64,000 bases of DNA from an uncultured Monoglobus sp. (GCA_947624305.1 CANQKC010000005.1:1-64000), one strand, 5' to 3'; shown: positions 8,008-16,471, counted from the stretch's first letter. The notes: generated by a model not told the origin, from the sequence alone. Made by a program: numbers and translations.

Positions 8008-9535
8008 AGTCGTTCATTTCGGAGACGGCTTCAAAGTCGTCTATGATCTCTTTTTCGGGGGCCTTGGTGAGAAGGCTTACGATTATGATAGCGAGAAGGC
8101 CTGTGATGAACGCGGGAAGCAGCTCATAGATCGCGAACAGACCGCCGAGCTTGGCGATACCGTACTTCCAGATGAATACCATGGCGCCGCCCGCGACCAT
8201 GCCCGCCAGCGCGCCCCATTTGGTCGTTCTCTTCCAGAACAGCGAGGCAAGCATAACCGGGCCGAATGACGCGCCGAAGCCCGCCCACGCGAACGACACG
8301 ATGCCGAATACCGAGCTTTCGGGGTCGCGCGCCAAAATTGCCGCGACGATCGCTATGGCGACAAGCGTAAATCTCGCGATGATCATTGTTGTTTCCTCGC
8401 TCATCTTGGGGAACAGTTTTTCCTTAACAATGTTCTGCGAAACGGATGAGGAAGCGGCCAGAAGCTGAGAGTCCGCGGTGGACATTGTGGCCGCCAGAAT
8501 TCCGGCAAGGATAACGCCCGCGATGAGAGCGGGGATAACGCCAAATCCGCTCAGAAGCTTTGAAATCTCGATGATAACGCGCTCAGAGTCGGCAAGCGGA
8601 GCGATAACGCCGTTTGAGACGAGGCCCATGCCTATGATGCCGATGAACACGGCGACGCCCAGCGAGATAACCACCCAGATCGAGGCGACGCGTCTTGAAA
8701 GCTTGAGCTTTTTCGCGTCCTCGATCGCCATAAACCTAAGCAGGATGTGGGGCATACCGAAGTAGCCGAGGCCCCATGCCAGCATTGAGCAGCTGCGGAA
8801 CCAGCCGTATACCTCCGAACCGCCGGTCTCTGGAACATATATATTTGTCAGACTCAGATAGCCCGGGATCTGCTTGGCGTTTTCGATAACCTGTCCGAGG
8901 CCGCCGGCCTGAACCGTTCCGAAAATCAAAACAACGATAAGCGCGATAGACATTATGACAGCCTGCAAAAAGTCGCTGGTGCTGGCCGCCAGAAATCCGC
9001 CGAGCATTGTGTAGATAATGATTATCGCCGCGCATACGATCATCGCGCCCAGATAGCTGACGCCGAACAGCGAGTTGAACAGCTTGCCGCAGGCCGCGAA
9101 GCCCGAAGCGGTGTAGGGAACGAAGAAGATGATGATAACGATCGCCGCGATAACGCTGAGCATTCTCGACTTGTCCTTAAATCTTTCGGAGAAAAACGCG
9201 GGGATCGTAGCCGCGCCTATGCGGCTCGAATAGTGGCGCAGTCTCTTGGCGACGATAAGCCAGTTCAAATATGTACCGACTATAAGTCCGATTGCTGTCC
9301 ACGACGCGTCTGCGAGACCGGTCAGATACGCGAGTCCGGGTACGCCCATAAGCAGATAGCTGCTCATGTCGGACGCCTCGGCGCTCATCGCGGTTACGAA
9401 AGGACCGAGCTTTCTGCCGCCGAGATAGAAGTCGTCGGCGGTTTTGTTTCTTCTTGAAAACCATACTCCGATACCGAGAACTATGACCATGTACAGGATT
9501 ATGGAGATCATAATACAGATGTTCTGTTGAGTCAT
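8006..9535 (-). CDS. putP: Sodium/proline symporter (PutP family)
   Basis: This 509-residue integral membrane protein of the sodium:solute symporter family has about 13 hydrophobic segments. The N-terminal region (GVWFSRRNKTADDFYLGGRK, then TAMSAEASDMSSYLLMG) is the PutP signature, including the conserved Ser/Asp region that binds sodium. It imports proline with sodium. No putA or other proline catabolic gene is near, so proline may serve as an osmolyte or for Stickland-type metabolism; that is inference. AGGAGGT precedes the ATG, and a promoter lies at 9573-9601 on the same strand. The exact substrate within the family is assigned by similarity only. Confidence 0.88.
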   Translation of the reverse strand: MTQQNICIMISIILYMVIVLGIGVWFSRRNKTADDFYLGGRKLGPFVTAMSAEASDMSSYLLMGVPGLAYLTGLADASWTAIGLIVGTYLNWLIVAKRLRHYSSRIGAATIPAFFSERFKDKSRMLSVIAAIVIIIFFVPYTASGFAACGKLFNSLFGVSYLGAMIVCAAIIIIYTMLGGFLAASTSDFLQAVIMSIALIVVLIFGTVQAGGLGQVIENAKQIPGYLSLTNIYVPETGGSEVYGWFRSCSMLAWGLGYFGMPHILLRFMAIEDAKKLKLSRRVASIWVVISLGVAVFIGIIGMGLVSNGVIAPLADSERVIIEISKLLSGFGVIPALIAGVILAGILAATMSTADSQLLAASSSVSQNIVKEKLFPKMSEETTMIIARFTLVAIAIVAAILARDPESSVFGIVSFAWAGFGASFGPVMLASLFWKRTTKWGALAGMVAGGAMVFIWKYGIAKLGGLFAIYELLPAFITGLLAIIIVSLLTKAPEKEIIDDFEAVSEMND

Positions 9536-9572
9536 TTTAAACCTCCTGAAAAATTTTTTACATATCTAAAAT

Positions 9573-9601
9573 ATTATATCACATAAATTTCCAAAATACA
9601 A
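9573..9601 (-). promoter_or_regulatory. Promoter of putP-like gene
   Basis: On the minus strand TTGTAT (9601-9596) and TATAAT (9578-9573) are 17 bp apart, close upstream of the symporter start at 9535. Confidence 0.7.
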
Positions 9602-9650
9602 GTTTTTTTCAGACAAAAATTAGTTGATTAATTTTTGCGAGCATGCAAAA

Positions 9651-9669
9651 CGCCCCGAAAACGGGGCGC
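9651..9669 (-). terminator. Terminator of rpsF-ssb-rpsR operon
   Basis: A CGCCCC/GGGGCG stem with a GAAAAC loop (9651-9668), read on the minus strand, is followed by TTTTG. It lies just past the rpsR stop. Confidence 0.8.
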
Positions 9670-9679
9670 GGTATGCGTA

Positions 9680-9928
9680 TTAGTCAGATGTGTAGGGCAT
9701 GAGGGCGATCTGTCTCGCTCTCTTGATAGCCACCGTAAGCTGTCTCTGATGCTTGGCGCAGCAGCCGCTTATTCTTCTGGGAAGAATTTTAGCGCGCTCT
9801 GTCACATATCTTCTGAGCTTAGCAACATCCTTATAGTCGATATGGTCTACCTTATCGACGCAGAACGAGCAGACTTTCCTCTTGGGGCGTCTGCCGCGGG
9901 GTCTGTCGTTTCTTCTTTCTTCAGCCAT
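9680..9928 (-). CDS. rpsR: Ribosomal protein S18
   Basis: This 82-residue small-subunit protein binds S6 on the 30S platform. The family core is clear (CSFC near residue 20, [29 protein letters not shown]). The CxxC and CC cysteines mark the zinc-type (C+) version of S18 rather than the cysteine-free paralogue. It is the last gene of the minus-strand rpsF-ssb-rpsR operon, with 26 bases between it and ssb, followed by a terminator. Confidence 0.97.
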   Translation of the reverse strand: MAEERRNDRPRGRRPKRKVCSFCVDKVDHIDYKDVAKLRRYVTERAKILPRRISGCCAKHQRQLTVAIKRARQIALMPYTSD

Positions 9929-9954
9929 TTTATAAATTCTCCTTATTCAAAATT

Positions 9955-10452
9955 TTAAAACGGAAGGTCGTCATCGACCTCGGAAATCGGCAGGAACTCG
10001 TCATCGTCAAGATTGTCGGGCATAGCGGGCTGCTGCGCGGGAGCATACTGCTGTTGAGGCGCGTACTGCTGCTGCGGGGCGGAATAGGGCTGAGAGTAAT
10101 TCTGCTGCGCCGGTGTATAGACGCCGCTTGCCTCTCTCGCCTTTTTGCTTTCGCCGAAGCTTACCTCGCTTGCGACAATCTCGGTCGTGTAGTTTTTGCG
10201 TCCGTCCTGACCTTCCCAACTTCTGGTCGAGATACGACCGATAACAATTATCATCATGCCCTTCGCGAAGTATCTGCCGACAAAGTCTGCCTGGCTCTGC
10301 CACGCGACGCAGTTGATGAATTCGGTCTGTCTGTTCTCGCCGTAACCGTTGTCAACGGCCACGGTGAAGCTGCATACGGATTTGCCCGAGTTGGTTGTTC
10401 TGACCTCGGGATCGCGAGTGAGTCTTCCCATTATAATCGCTTTGTTAATCAT
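9955..10452 (-). CDS. ssb: Single-stranded DNA-binding protein
   Basis: This 165-residue SSB protects single-stranded DNA in replication and repair. An N-terminal OB fold (about 1-105, starting MINKAIIMGRLTRDPEVR) is followed by a Gln/Pro/Tyr-rich linker with repeated QQQYAP units, and the acidic tip DDDLPF that recruits partner proteins. It sits two bases after rpsF, in the classical rpsF-ssb-rpsR order. Length and domain layout are normal. Confidence 0.97.
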   Translation of the reverse strand: MINKAIIMGRLTRDPEVRTTNSGKSVCSFTVAVDNGYGENRQTEFINCVAWQSQADFVGRYFAKGMMIIVIGRISTRSWEGQDGRKNYTTEIVASEVSFGESKKAREASGVYTPAQQNYSQPYSAPQQQYAPQQQYAPAQQPAMPDNLDDDEFLPISEVDDDLPF

Positions 10453-10454
10453 AA

Positions 10455-10754
10455 TTAATCCTCCTCACGTCTTACGACAATGCTTCTCATAACTCCGTCG
10501 GTAATCTTGTAAACACGCTCAAGCTCCTTCGGGAACTCGGGGTCCGATGTGAAGTTAACCAGCACATAGTAGCCCTCGTTCATGAAATTGATCGGATAGG
10601 CAAGCTTGCGTTTGCCCCACTCGTCGACGCTCTCAATCTCGCCGTGCTTTTCGATCAATGACGTGAACTTGGCAAGCAGAGCCGCTGTTTCCTCTTCGGT
10701 TTTGGACGCGTCCAATACCATGATTGTCTCGTACTTGTTAATGTGTTCTGCCAT
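10455..10754 (-). CDS. rpsF: Ribosomal protein S6
   Basis: This 99-residue S6 starts MAEHINKYETIMVLDAS, with the family ending YKITDGVMRSIVVRREE. I choose the ATG at 10754 because AGGAGGTGACAA precedes it; an upstream in-frame ATG at 10814 has no such site and would add a non-family leader. S6 pairs with S18, encoded two genes downstream. The operon has a consensus promoter at 10838-10866. Confidence 0.96.
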   Translation of the reverse strand: MAEHINKYETIMVLDASKTEEETAALLAKFTSLIEKHGEIESVDEWGKRKLAYPINFMNEGYYVLVNFTSDPEFPKELERVYKITDGVMRSIVVRREED

Positions 10755-10781
10755 TTTGTCACCTCCTTCTGGACTTTGACC

Positions 10782-10797
10782 CCCGATCATCGTCGGG
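10782..10797 (-). promoter_or_regulatory. Possible S6:S18 autoregulatory leader hairpin
   Basis: Between promoter and rpsF the leader RNA can fold a stem CCCGA/TCGGG (10797-10793 with 10786-10782) about 25 bases before the ribosome binding site. S6:S18 complexes bind rpsF leaders in many bacteria; here the match is by position and hairpin only. Confidence 0.35.
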
Positions 10798-10837
10798 AGT
10801 AAGGAATTGTACATAAAAGAATTTATACAACTTTGAT

Positions 10838-10866
10838 ATTATAAACTATTTTCAAAAAATTGTCAA
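10838..10866 (-). promoter_or_regulatory. Consensus promoter of rpsF-ssb-rpsR
   Basis: On the minus strand TTGACA (10866-10861) and TATAAT (10843-10838) match the sigma-A consensus exactly with a 17-bp spacer. Confidence 0.88.
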
Positions 10867-10978
10867 TAAAAATTTTTTAATGCTCGAATTAAATATAAAT
10901 TAAAAAATTTGAATTAAATTTAGTTATTTTGCACAATTTTCAGACCTCTTTTTTATGTATTAAATTTTGTATTTTTCT

Positions 10979-11007
10979 TTGCATTGCGGCGAAATATGTG
11001 ATAGAAT
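10979..11007 (+). promoter_or_regulatory. Promoter of cytidylate-kinase-like gene
   Basis: TTGCAT (10979-10984) and TAGAAT (11002-11007) with a 17-bp spacer lie close upstream of the ATG at 11036. Confidence 0.6.
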
Positions 11008-11035
11008 AAAAAAACCGAAACAGGAGGTGCTTTGC

Positions 11036-11677
11036 ATGTGCGGCGAAAATAACGAGCTCGGTAAAAAATATGTCATTACGATCGGCCGTCAGTTCGGCTC
11101 GGGCGGGCGAAAGATCGGCAGAAAGCTGGCCGATCTGCTCGGGATCGATTTTTATGACAAGGGACTTATAGCCATTGCCGCCAAGGAGAGCGGCCTTTCG
11201 GAAAATTTGTTTGACGGAATTGACGAAAAGCCCACAAACAGCCTTCTGTACTCGCTGGTTATGGGCCTTCAGTCTGACAGGCACGGGCTTTACCACTCGG
11301 GCGAAATTTTAAACTCCGACACGGTTTTCAGAATTCAGTCGCAGGTCATCGAAAATCTGGCGATCGAGCGGTCGTGCGTTATCGTCGGTCGCTGCGCGGA
11401 TTATGTGCTGCGCGACTCTCCGGGAGTTATAAATATTTTCATTCACGCGTCAGAGGAGTTTAAGCTTGAGCGCGTTATGAGGATCTACAAGCAGAAAGAG
11501 AAGGAAGCGCTCGATCTTATGCGCAAGACCGACAAAAAGCGCGCCAATTACTATAATTTCTACACCAACCGCGAATGGGGCGGCGTAAAGAGCTATCACA
11601 TAACGATCGACAGCTCTGTTTTGGGAATAGACGGCAGCGCGAAAATATTGAGCGACTTTGTGCTGTCAAAGCCTTGA
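11036..11677 (+). CDS. Cytidylate kinase-like family protein
   Basis: This 213-residue P-loop protein of the cytidylate-kinase-like (Cytidylate_kin2) family starts at ATG 11036 behind AGGAGGTG. The nucleotide-binding loop is GRQFGSGGRKIGRKLA (near residue 18-33), and VIVGRCADYVLRD is the second family motif. Relatives resemble CMP kinase, but the family's true substrate is uncertain. It is monocistronic, with its own promoter and a terminator shared with ung. Confidence 0.82.
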   Translation: MCGENNELGKKYVITIGRQFGSGGRKIGRKLADLLGIDFYDKGLIAIAAKESGLSENLFDGIDEKPTNSLLYSLVMGLQSDRHGLYHSGEILNSDTVFRIQSQVIENLAIERSCVIVGRCADYVLRDSPGVINIFIHASEEFKLERVMRIYKQKEKEALDLMRKTDKKRANYYNFYTNREWGGVKSYHITIDSSVLGIDGSAKILSDFVLSKP

Positions 11678-11693
11678 ACCGATAATAAAAACC

Positions 11694-11720
11694 GCGCGTG
11701 GAACGAACCGTTCCACGCGC
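11694..11720. terminator. Bidirectional terminator between kinase-like gene and ung
   Basis: A perfect 11-bp stem, GCGCGTGGAAC (11694-11704) with GTTCCACGCGC (11710-11720), lies between two convergent genes, with A-rich sequence to its left. Confidence 0.85.
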
Positions 11721-11739
11721 AGTTCTTATATGTCGTTTT

Positions 11740-12399
11740 TTACCATTTTATTTCGCTTTTTCCGTTATTTTCCAGAAATTCGTTGCATTTTTTAAAATGG
11801 CCGCAGCCGAAAAAGCCGTTGTAGGCCGAGAGCGGGCTCGGGTGCGCCGCGGTCAGCACAAGGTGGCGCGGGTTGGTGATAAGCGCCGTTTTCTGCCTCG
11901 CATTCGCGCCCCACAGCATGAACACGATCGGATCCTCGCGCTCGTTAAGCAGCGATATGATCTTGTCGGTGAGGATCTCCCAGCCCATGCCGCGGTGGGA
12001 ATTGGCCATGCCGGCTCTGACGGTGAGCACCGTGTTGAGCAGCAGGACCCCCTGCCTCGCCCAGCGCGTCAGCTCTCCGCCGTCCGGAGGCGGAGTTCCG
12101 TACTCGTCATATATTTCCTTGTAAATATTTTTAAGCGACGGCGGCGGCACAATCCCGGGCAGCACCGAGAAGCACAGCCCGTGCGCCTGACCCGGGCCGT
12201 GATACGGGTCCTGACCGAGTATGACCGCCTTTACGTCCTTGTACGGCGTGTATTTGAGGGCGTTGAATATATCATACATGTCGGGATACACGGTTCCGCT
12301 GCGGTATTCCTTCGCCAGAAACGCCCTCAGCCTTAGGTAGTAATCCTTTTTAAATTCGCCGCCCAGGATTTCATCCCAGTCGTTTCCGATATGTACCAT
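11740..12399 (-). CDS. ung: Uracil-DNA glycosylase, family 1
   Basis: This 219-residue enzyme removes uracil from DNA. The water-activating loop GQDPYHG (near residue 62) and the DNA-intercalating motif HPSPLSAYNGFFG near the C-terminus are both intact, and VFMLWGANA is the usual middle motif. TAGGAGGT precedes the ATG. Length is standard. Confidence 0.96.
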   Translation of the reverse strand: MVHIGNDWDEILGGEFKKDYYLRLRAFLAKEYRSGTVYPDMYDIFNALKYTPYKDVKAVILGQDPYHGPGQAHGLCFSVLPGIVPPPSLKNIYKEIYDEYGTPPPDGGELTRWARQGVLLLNTVLTVRAGMANSHRGMGWEILTDKIISLLNEREDPIVFMLWGANARQKTALITNPRHLVLTAAHPSPLSAYNGFFGCGHFKKCNEFLENNGKSEIKW

Positions 12400-12483
12400 T
12401 AAAATACCTCCTATTATGGTTAACGGTGATCAAGTTTGTATCGCGGGTACAGAGCAAAGAATTTTGCCGATTTACCCCGCGTA

Positions 12484-12520
12484 TTCGCTATTCGCTAATC
12501 ACTAATCACTAATCACTATG
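12484..12520. repeat. Dispersed ATTCGCTAATCACT-type repeat, copy 1
   Basis: Seven- to eight-base units (ATTCGCT, AATCACT) are repeated in tandem and end at ATGTT, abutting and overlapping the stop codon of the DHHW gene. The same unit order recurs at 42150-42166, 42250-42301 and 50745-50780. The remainder of the gap 12400-12515 holds nothing I recognise. Confidence 0.7.
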
Positions 12521-14141
12521 TTGCAAACGCCGCGAGTAGATTTGCCTGCGCCTCGACCGAGACGGAAACCGGATAGCTTATTATGATAAGATCGTCAAAT
12601 TTCACAAAGTCGTAAAAATCCTTGATCTTAAACGCGAGTCCGCTGCTGTCATAGCCGCCGTATGTTCCGCCGTTCCACATTCTGTAATCCACTATGTAAA
12701 TTTCCTCGTAATTATTGAGCGCCCACACCGAGAACGCGTCGCCGTATGACTCTTTTAATATGCAGAGCCTGCGTCCGTTGTTAACGTTGGTCTTGTATAC
12801 CTCAAGGGGGAAATCTCCCTGAAGGAAGCTGCTGTAATTCTGAAGCCACGGATATATAGCCCGGACGCTCTGTATGTTGGAGCTCATGAACGGGTCGGAA
12901 TACACCGCGCCCTCATATTCGGGCTTCGGATAGAAGAACTGAAGCATATCCGGGTTTTGCGAGATCAGCGCGCTGCCGTCGGTGCCGGCGGTGAAGCCGC
13001 ACAGCGAGCCGAGATAACCGTAATTGTTCTCGGTCCGGTAGGTCTGAAGCGGGTCGAGCTCGGCAATGCTTTCGTTTTGCCTCGAATATTCCGCATAGGC
13101 GTAATACGCGCCGCGCTGCGTCCAGTGGTGGTCTGTGCGGAAATATATCATTTCCCCGGCGTGTTCCGACAGTGTTGAAACGACGTTAATCGGCTTTAAA
13201 TTTGGTATCTGTTTGCTCAAAAGGTCGTCATATACCAACGATATGCCCGCCGTCTGATTGATCCGTTTTGAGTTTGGCGCGTAAAATTCCTGCGCCGTGG
13301 GGACCAGTATGTCATAGACGTCGGCGCTTGGGACGCTGAGCGCGATCTTCGCCACGGCGTCGGCATACGCTCCGCTGTCGTCGCTGAGACTCAAAAGCTC
13401 CATGCCGAAGTTTTCGCCGCCGTTTGAGAAAACGCTGACTCCGTTCCATGAGCCGAGATAATCCTCATGTCTGAAATCGTCCGTGACCGTCACGCCGTCC
13501 ATGGGATTTTTGTTCGGGGCTATCCTTTCGCCGATGTTGACCGATCTGTTGTTTTCGCTCCATTCTATCGGGTACCCGAACGCTTCGGCCAAAGCGCGCG
13601 CCGGGACCATGAGAGTGTCTTCCGAGTAATTTGCCGCGGCGCCCATTTGAACGGGAACGCCGAATTTGGTCATTTTGTCGCTGCCGACGGTGAAATAAAC
13701 CGTCACAGGGTCAATAGTAACCGCGAGAGTTTCGGACGCGTCGTTCCACTCGCAGGAGGCGCCCAGGGCTTCTGCCGCGGCGCGCGCGGGAACCATCGCG
13801 GCTCCGTTTTCGGTATAGACAGCCGCGGGGCATGGGACCTCCGCGCCTCTTACAAACAGACCGACAGAGTCCGCAGAACCGTCGTTTGAGCCGCTTAAGC
13901 CGACCGAGCATGCCGCGACAGCGGCGCAGATCAATATGATAACAGCTGCCGAGCAGGCGATGAATTTTTTGTTTTTTAATAAAGCCGCGTGTTTTTTCGG
14001 ATCGAGTTTCTTCAATAAATTTTTAAGCTTTGTTTTCAAATCCTCCGTGCCCGATTTCCGCTTGCCGGAAGCGGAACGCTTTTTGACGTCCGACGGCTTT
14101 TTATTAAACATATGCGTTTTTTCTTTTAAACTTTTTAACAT
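12516..14141 (-). CDS. Membrane-anchored DHHW/SGNH-like protein with copper-amine-oxidase-type domain
   Basis: This 541-residue protein starts at ATG 14141 behind GGAGGGTTTTT. It has a basic cytoplasmic N-terminus (about 1-55), one membrane segment (about 58-80), a copper amine oxidase N-terminal type domain (about 90-205, with paired VPARAAAEALG / VPARALAEAFG), then a C-terminal domain with FRTDHHW. That is the DHHW family motif, related to the AlgX/SGNH fold of envelope polysaccharide O-acetyl transfer or hydrolysis. LKESYGDAFSVW is the typical later motif. It probably acts outside the membrane on wall or capsule glycans; the reaction is inference. No acyltransferase partner (MBOAT) is adjacent. 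Confidence 0.82.
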   Translation of the reverse strand: MLKSLKEKTHMFNKKPSDVKKRSASGKRKSGTEDLKTKLKNLLKKLDPKKHAALLKNKKFIACSAAVIILICAAVAACSVGLSGSNDGSADSVGLFVRGAEVPCPAAVYTENGAAMVPARAAAEALGASCEWNDASETLAVTIDPVTVYFTVGSDKMTKFGVPVQMGAAANYSEDTLMVPARALAEAFGYPIEWSENNRSVNIGERIAPNKNPMDGVTVTDDFRHEDYLGSWNGVSVFSNGGENFGMELLSLSDDSGAYADAVAKIALSVPSADVYDILVPTAQEFYAPNSKRINQTAGISLVYDDLLSKQIPNLKPINVVSTLSEHAGEMIYFRTDHHWTQRGAYYAYAEYSRQNESIAELDPLQTYRTENNYGYLGSLCGFTAGTDGSALISQNPDMLQFFYPKPEYEGAVYSDPFMSSNIQSVRAIYPWLQNYSSFLQGDFPLEVYKTNVNNGRRLCILKESYGDAFSVWALNNYEEIYIVDYRMWNGGTYGGYDSSGLAFKIKDFYDFVKFDDLIIISYPVSVSVEAQANLLAAFAT

Positions 14142-14256
14142 AAAAACCCTCCGCAGCCAGTATAACATATCCGACAATCTTTGACAAGAGTTTTTTCCCG
14201 CCCGGGCAAGCGGACAAAATAAATCGGAACAATTTTGAAATTTTTTTAAAAAACCC

Positions 14257-14285
14257 TTGACATATATTTATGAATGTGCTAAAAT
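14257..14285 (+). promoter_or_regulatory. Promoter of infC-rpmI-rplT
   Basis: TTGACA (14257-14262) and TAAAAT (14280-14285) with a 17-bp spacer. The transcript would have a leader of about 145 bases. Confidence 0.8.
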
Positions 14286-14291
14286 ATCATG

Positions 14292-14430
14292 CGTTAAATA
14301 AAGCAGAAGTTGCCGCTTCTCCCCTCAGCGAACAGCGAAAGGGCCGTAAAATTAAAATTTATTTAATTTGATTTTATATCGCGGTGTGCTTTTGCGCCCC
14401 GCGTTTTTTCGCGGTAAAATACTGGGAGGT
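14292..14430 (+). promoter_or_regulatory. Structured infC leader (likely ribosomal-protein leader)
   Basis: Between promoter and infC the RNA contains a hairpin AGAAG-TTGCCG-CTTCT near 14304-14319 and later GC-rich segments (CGCGGTGTGC...GCGCCCCGCG). infC-rpmI-rplT leaders in Bacillota are often bound by L20. The assignment rests on position and hairpins only. Confidence 0.45.
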
Positions 14431-14437
14431 GTTTTGT

Positions 14438-14953
14438 ATAGCTAAGCAGGATTTGATGATTAACGACGAGATCAGAGATAAAGAGGTTCGTCTTATCGGG
14501 CCGGGCGGCGAGCAGCTCGGAATTATGTCGAGCGCGAAGGCTCAGGCCATGGCCGATGAAAAAAATCTCGATCTGGTGAAAATCGCGCCTCAGGCCAAGC
14601 CGCCGGTGTGCAAGATCATGGATTACGGCAAGCATAAGTTTGAGCTTTCAAAGCGCGAGAAGGAAAACCGCAAGAACCAGAAAGTCGTTGCCGTCAAGGA
14701 GATCAGACTGAGCCCGAATATTGACGATCATGACTTTGAGACCAAGCTCAGAGCCGGTATTAAGTTCCTTAAAAACGGCGACAAGGTCAAAGTGTCGGTA
14801 AGGTTCAGAGGTCGTGAAATCACCCATTCATCCCTGGGCAGGGATATGCTTATGAAGTTTAAGGAAGGCGCCGCCGAGTACGGCGACGTTGACAAAGGCG
14901 TCAAAATGGAAGGCAGAAACATGGCTATGTTTATCACACCCAAAAAGAAGTAG
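14438..14953 (+). CDS. infC: Translation initiation factor IF-3 (AUA start)
   Basis: This 171-residue IF-3 ensures fidelity of start-codon choice on the 30S subunit. The N-terminal domain (LMINDEIRDKEVRLIGPGGEQLG) and C-terminal domain (KEIRLSPNIDDHDFETK...VRFRGREITH) are both typical. No ATG, GTG or TTG sits at the right place: GGGAGGTG at 14424-14431 is followed after the proper spacing by ATA at 14438, giving (M)AKQDLMINDE. Rare AUU/AUA/AUC starts in infC are a known autoregulatory device, because IF-3 itself discriminates against them. The gene heads the infC-rpmI-rplT operon. Confidence 0.93.
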   Translation: MAKQDLMINDEIRDKEVRLIGPGGEQLGIMSSAKAQAMADEKNLDLVKIAPQAKPPVCKIMDYGKHKFELSKREKENRKNQKVVAVKEIRLSPNIDDHDFETKLRAGIKFLKNGDKVKVSVRFRGREITHSSLGRDMLMKFKEGAAEYGDVDKGVKMEGRNMAMFITPKKK

Positions 14954-15004
14954 CATAATTGCCAAGCGCAATAATTTAGATCAAAAACGGAAGGAGAAAA
15001 GACT

Positions 15005-15202
15005 ATGCCTAAGATTAAGACACACAGAGCCGCGGCGAAGCGTTTCAGCGTTACCAAAAACGGCAAGGTGAAGAGAGGTAAGGCTTACAGGAGCCACATT
15101 CTTAACAAGAAGTCAACCAAGAGAAAGAGAAAGCTCAGAAAGGGCGGTTATCTCGCTAAGGCCAACGAGGCCACGATCAAGGCTATGATGCCTTACAAAT
15201 AA
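15005..15202 (+). CDS. rpmI: Ribosomal protein L35
   Basis: This 65-residue basic protein has the L35 signature ([24 protein letters not shown]) and ends with the usual lysine-rich tail. A GGAAGGAG site precedes the ATG. It lies between infC and rplT. Confidence 0.97.
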   Translation: MPKIKTHRAAAKRFSVTKNGKVKRGKAYRSHILNKKSTKRKRKLRKGGYLAKANEATIKAMMPYK

Positions 15203-15252
15203 GCCGCGAGCGGTTTGTTTGAACTCTTAGAAATTCAGAAAGGAAAATTACT

Positions 15253-15597
15253 ATGGCAAGAATAAAAGGCGCGGTTAAGACGCGCGCAAGACGCAAGAAA
15301 ATCTTAAAGCTTGCTAAGGGCTACAGAGGCGCGAAGAGCAAGCTGTTCAGAACGGCAAATCAGGCTGTTATGAAGTCTCTCGCATACGCATACAGAGACA
15401 GAAAGGCCAAAAAGAGGGAGTTCAGACAGCTCTGGATCGCTCGTATCAACGCCGCCGCGAGACAGAACGGCATAAGCTACAGCAAGTTTATGGACGGTCT
15501 TAAGAAGAACAACATAAACATCAACAGAAAGATGCTGTCAGAGATCGCAATATCCGATCCGGAAGCGTTCACTCAGCTTGTTGAGAAGGTAAAATAG
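15253..15597 (+). CDS. rplT: Ribosomal protein L20
   Basis: This 114-residue L20 starts [24 protein letters not shown] and contains the family core [21 protein letters not shown]20 is needed for early 50S assembly and commonly represses its own operon through the leader. A terminator follows. Confidence 0.97.
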   Translation: MARIKGAVKTRARRKKILKLAKGYRGAKSKLFRTANQAVMKSLAYAYRDRKAKKREFRQLWIARINAAARQNGISYSKFMDGLKKNNININRKMLSEIAISDPEAFTQLVEKVK

Positions 15598-15604
15598 TAT
15601 CACA

Positions 15605-15637
15605 AAGTTATACCCAAGGCATGCGGGTATAACTTTT
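15605..15637 (+). terminator. Terminator of infC operon
   Basis: An 11-bp stem, AAGTTATACCC (15605-15615) with GGGTATAACTT (15625-15635), continues into a short T-run. Confidence 0.85.
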
Positions 15638-15671
15638 GCTATATTTTGATTACGGGATTTAAGGTGAGGTT

Positions 15672-16457
15672 ATGATTTATCCGATAACTTCAAAGGACAA
15701 CAAAAAATTGAAGCTGCTCAGCGCGATCTCGACGCTAAAAGGCAGAAAAAAACACGGCCTTTTTCCGGTCGAGGGAAGGCGGATGGTAGAGGAGGCAGCG
15801 GAGTTCGCGCGGGATAAGGTAAGGTGCGTTTTCGCGTCCGAGTCGTTCGCGGCGGGCGATCCGCTGCCCGAAAGTCTCTCAAAAAGGGGCTTTGACGTTT
15901 ATGTCGTTTCGGATAAGCTTTTCCGCGCCGCCGTGAACACCGTGACGCCGCAGGGAATTGCTGCGGCGGTTGAGGTCTTTCCCGAAGAGGCCGTTATGGC
16001 CGACGGCATGACAAACGTATTGGCGCTTGACGGCGTTTCCGAGCCGGGCAATGTCGGCGCGATAATAAGGACCGCTGAGGCGGCGGGCGCCGACGCGGTG
16101 TATCTCATGAAGGGCTGCGCGGACATATACAATCCGAAATCGGTGCGCTCGACCATGGGCTCGATATTCAGAGTCAAGTTCAGAACCGGCTGCGGAATTT
16201 CGGAGCTTAAAAAGCTTAAGGCCGACGGTTTTACGGTCGCGGCGTCGGCCCTTGACGGAAGCGTTGATCTGTTTGAATATGCGAATGAGCGGAGCGGCCT
16301 AAAAACATCCGTGGTGATAGGAAGCGAGGCGCGGGGCGTTTCGCCCGAGGTCCTTGGCTTGTCGGACGTCAATGTCAGAATACCGATGAAAGGCGGGGTG
16401 GAGTCGTTAAACGCCGCCGTCGCCGCGGGAATTTTGATGTACGCGCTGTTTGAATAA
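15672..16457 (+). CDS. TrmH/SpoU-family RNA 2'-O-methyltransferase
   Basis: This 261-residue enzyme of the SPOUT class has an N-terminal substrate-binding domain (about 1-95) and a C-terminal knotted domain. All three SpoU motifs are present: VSEPGNVGAIIRTAEA, VVIGSEARGVS and IPMKGGVESLNAAVAAGI. It transfers methyl from S-adenosylmethionine to a ribose in rRNA or tRNA; the exact nucleotide is unknown. It is often the gene before or near rplT in Clostridia. It starts a tight co-directional run: dprA begins 14 bases later. Confidence 0.9.
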   Translation: MIYPITSKDNKKLKLLSAISTLKGRKKHGLFPVEGRRMVEEAAEFARDKVRCVFASESFAAGDPLPESLSKRGFDVYVVSDKLFRAAVNTVTPQGIAAAVEVFPEEAVMADGMTNVLALDGVSEPGNVGAIIRTAEAAGADAVYLMKGCADIYNPKSVRSTMGSIFRVKFRTGCGISELKKLKADGFTVAASALDGSVDLFEYANERSGLKTSVVIGSEARGVSPEVLGLSDVNVRIPMKGGVESLNAAVAAGILMYALFE

Positions 16458-16471
16458 CCGGAGGGATTGAT

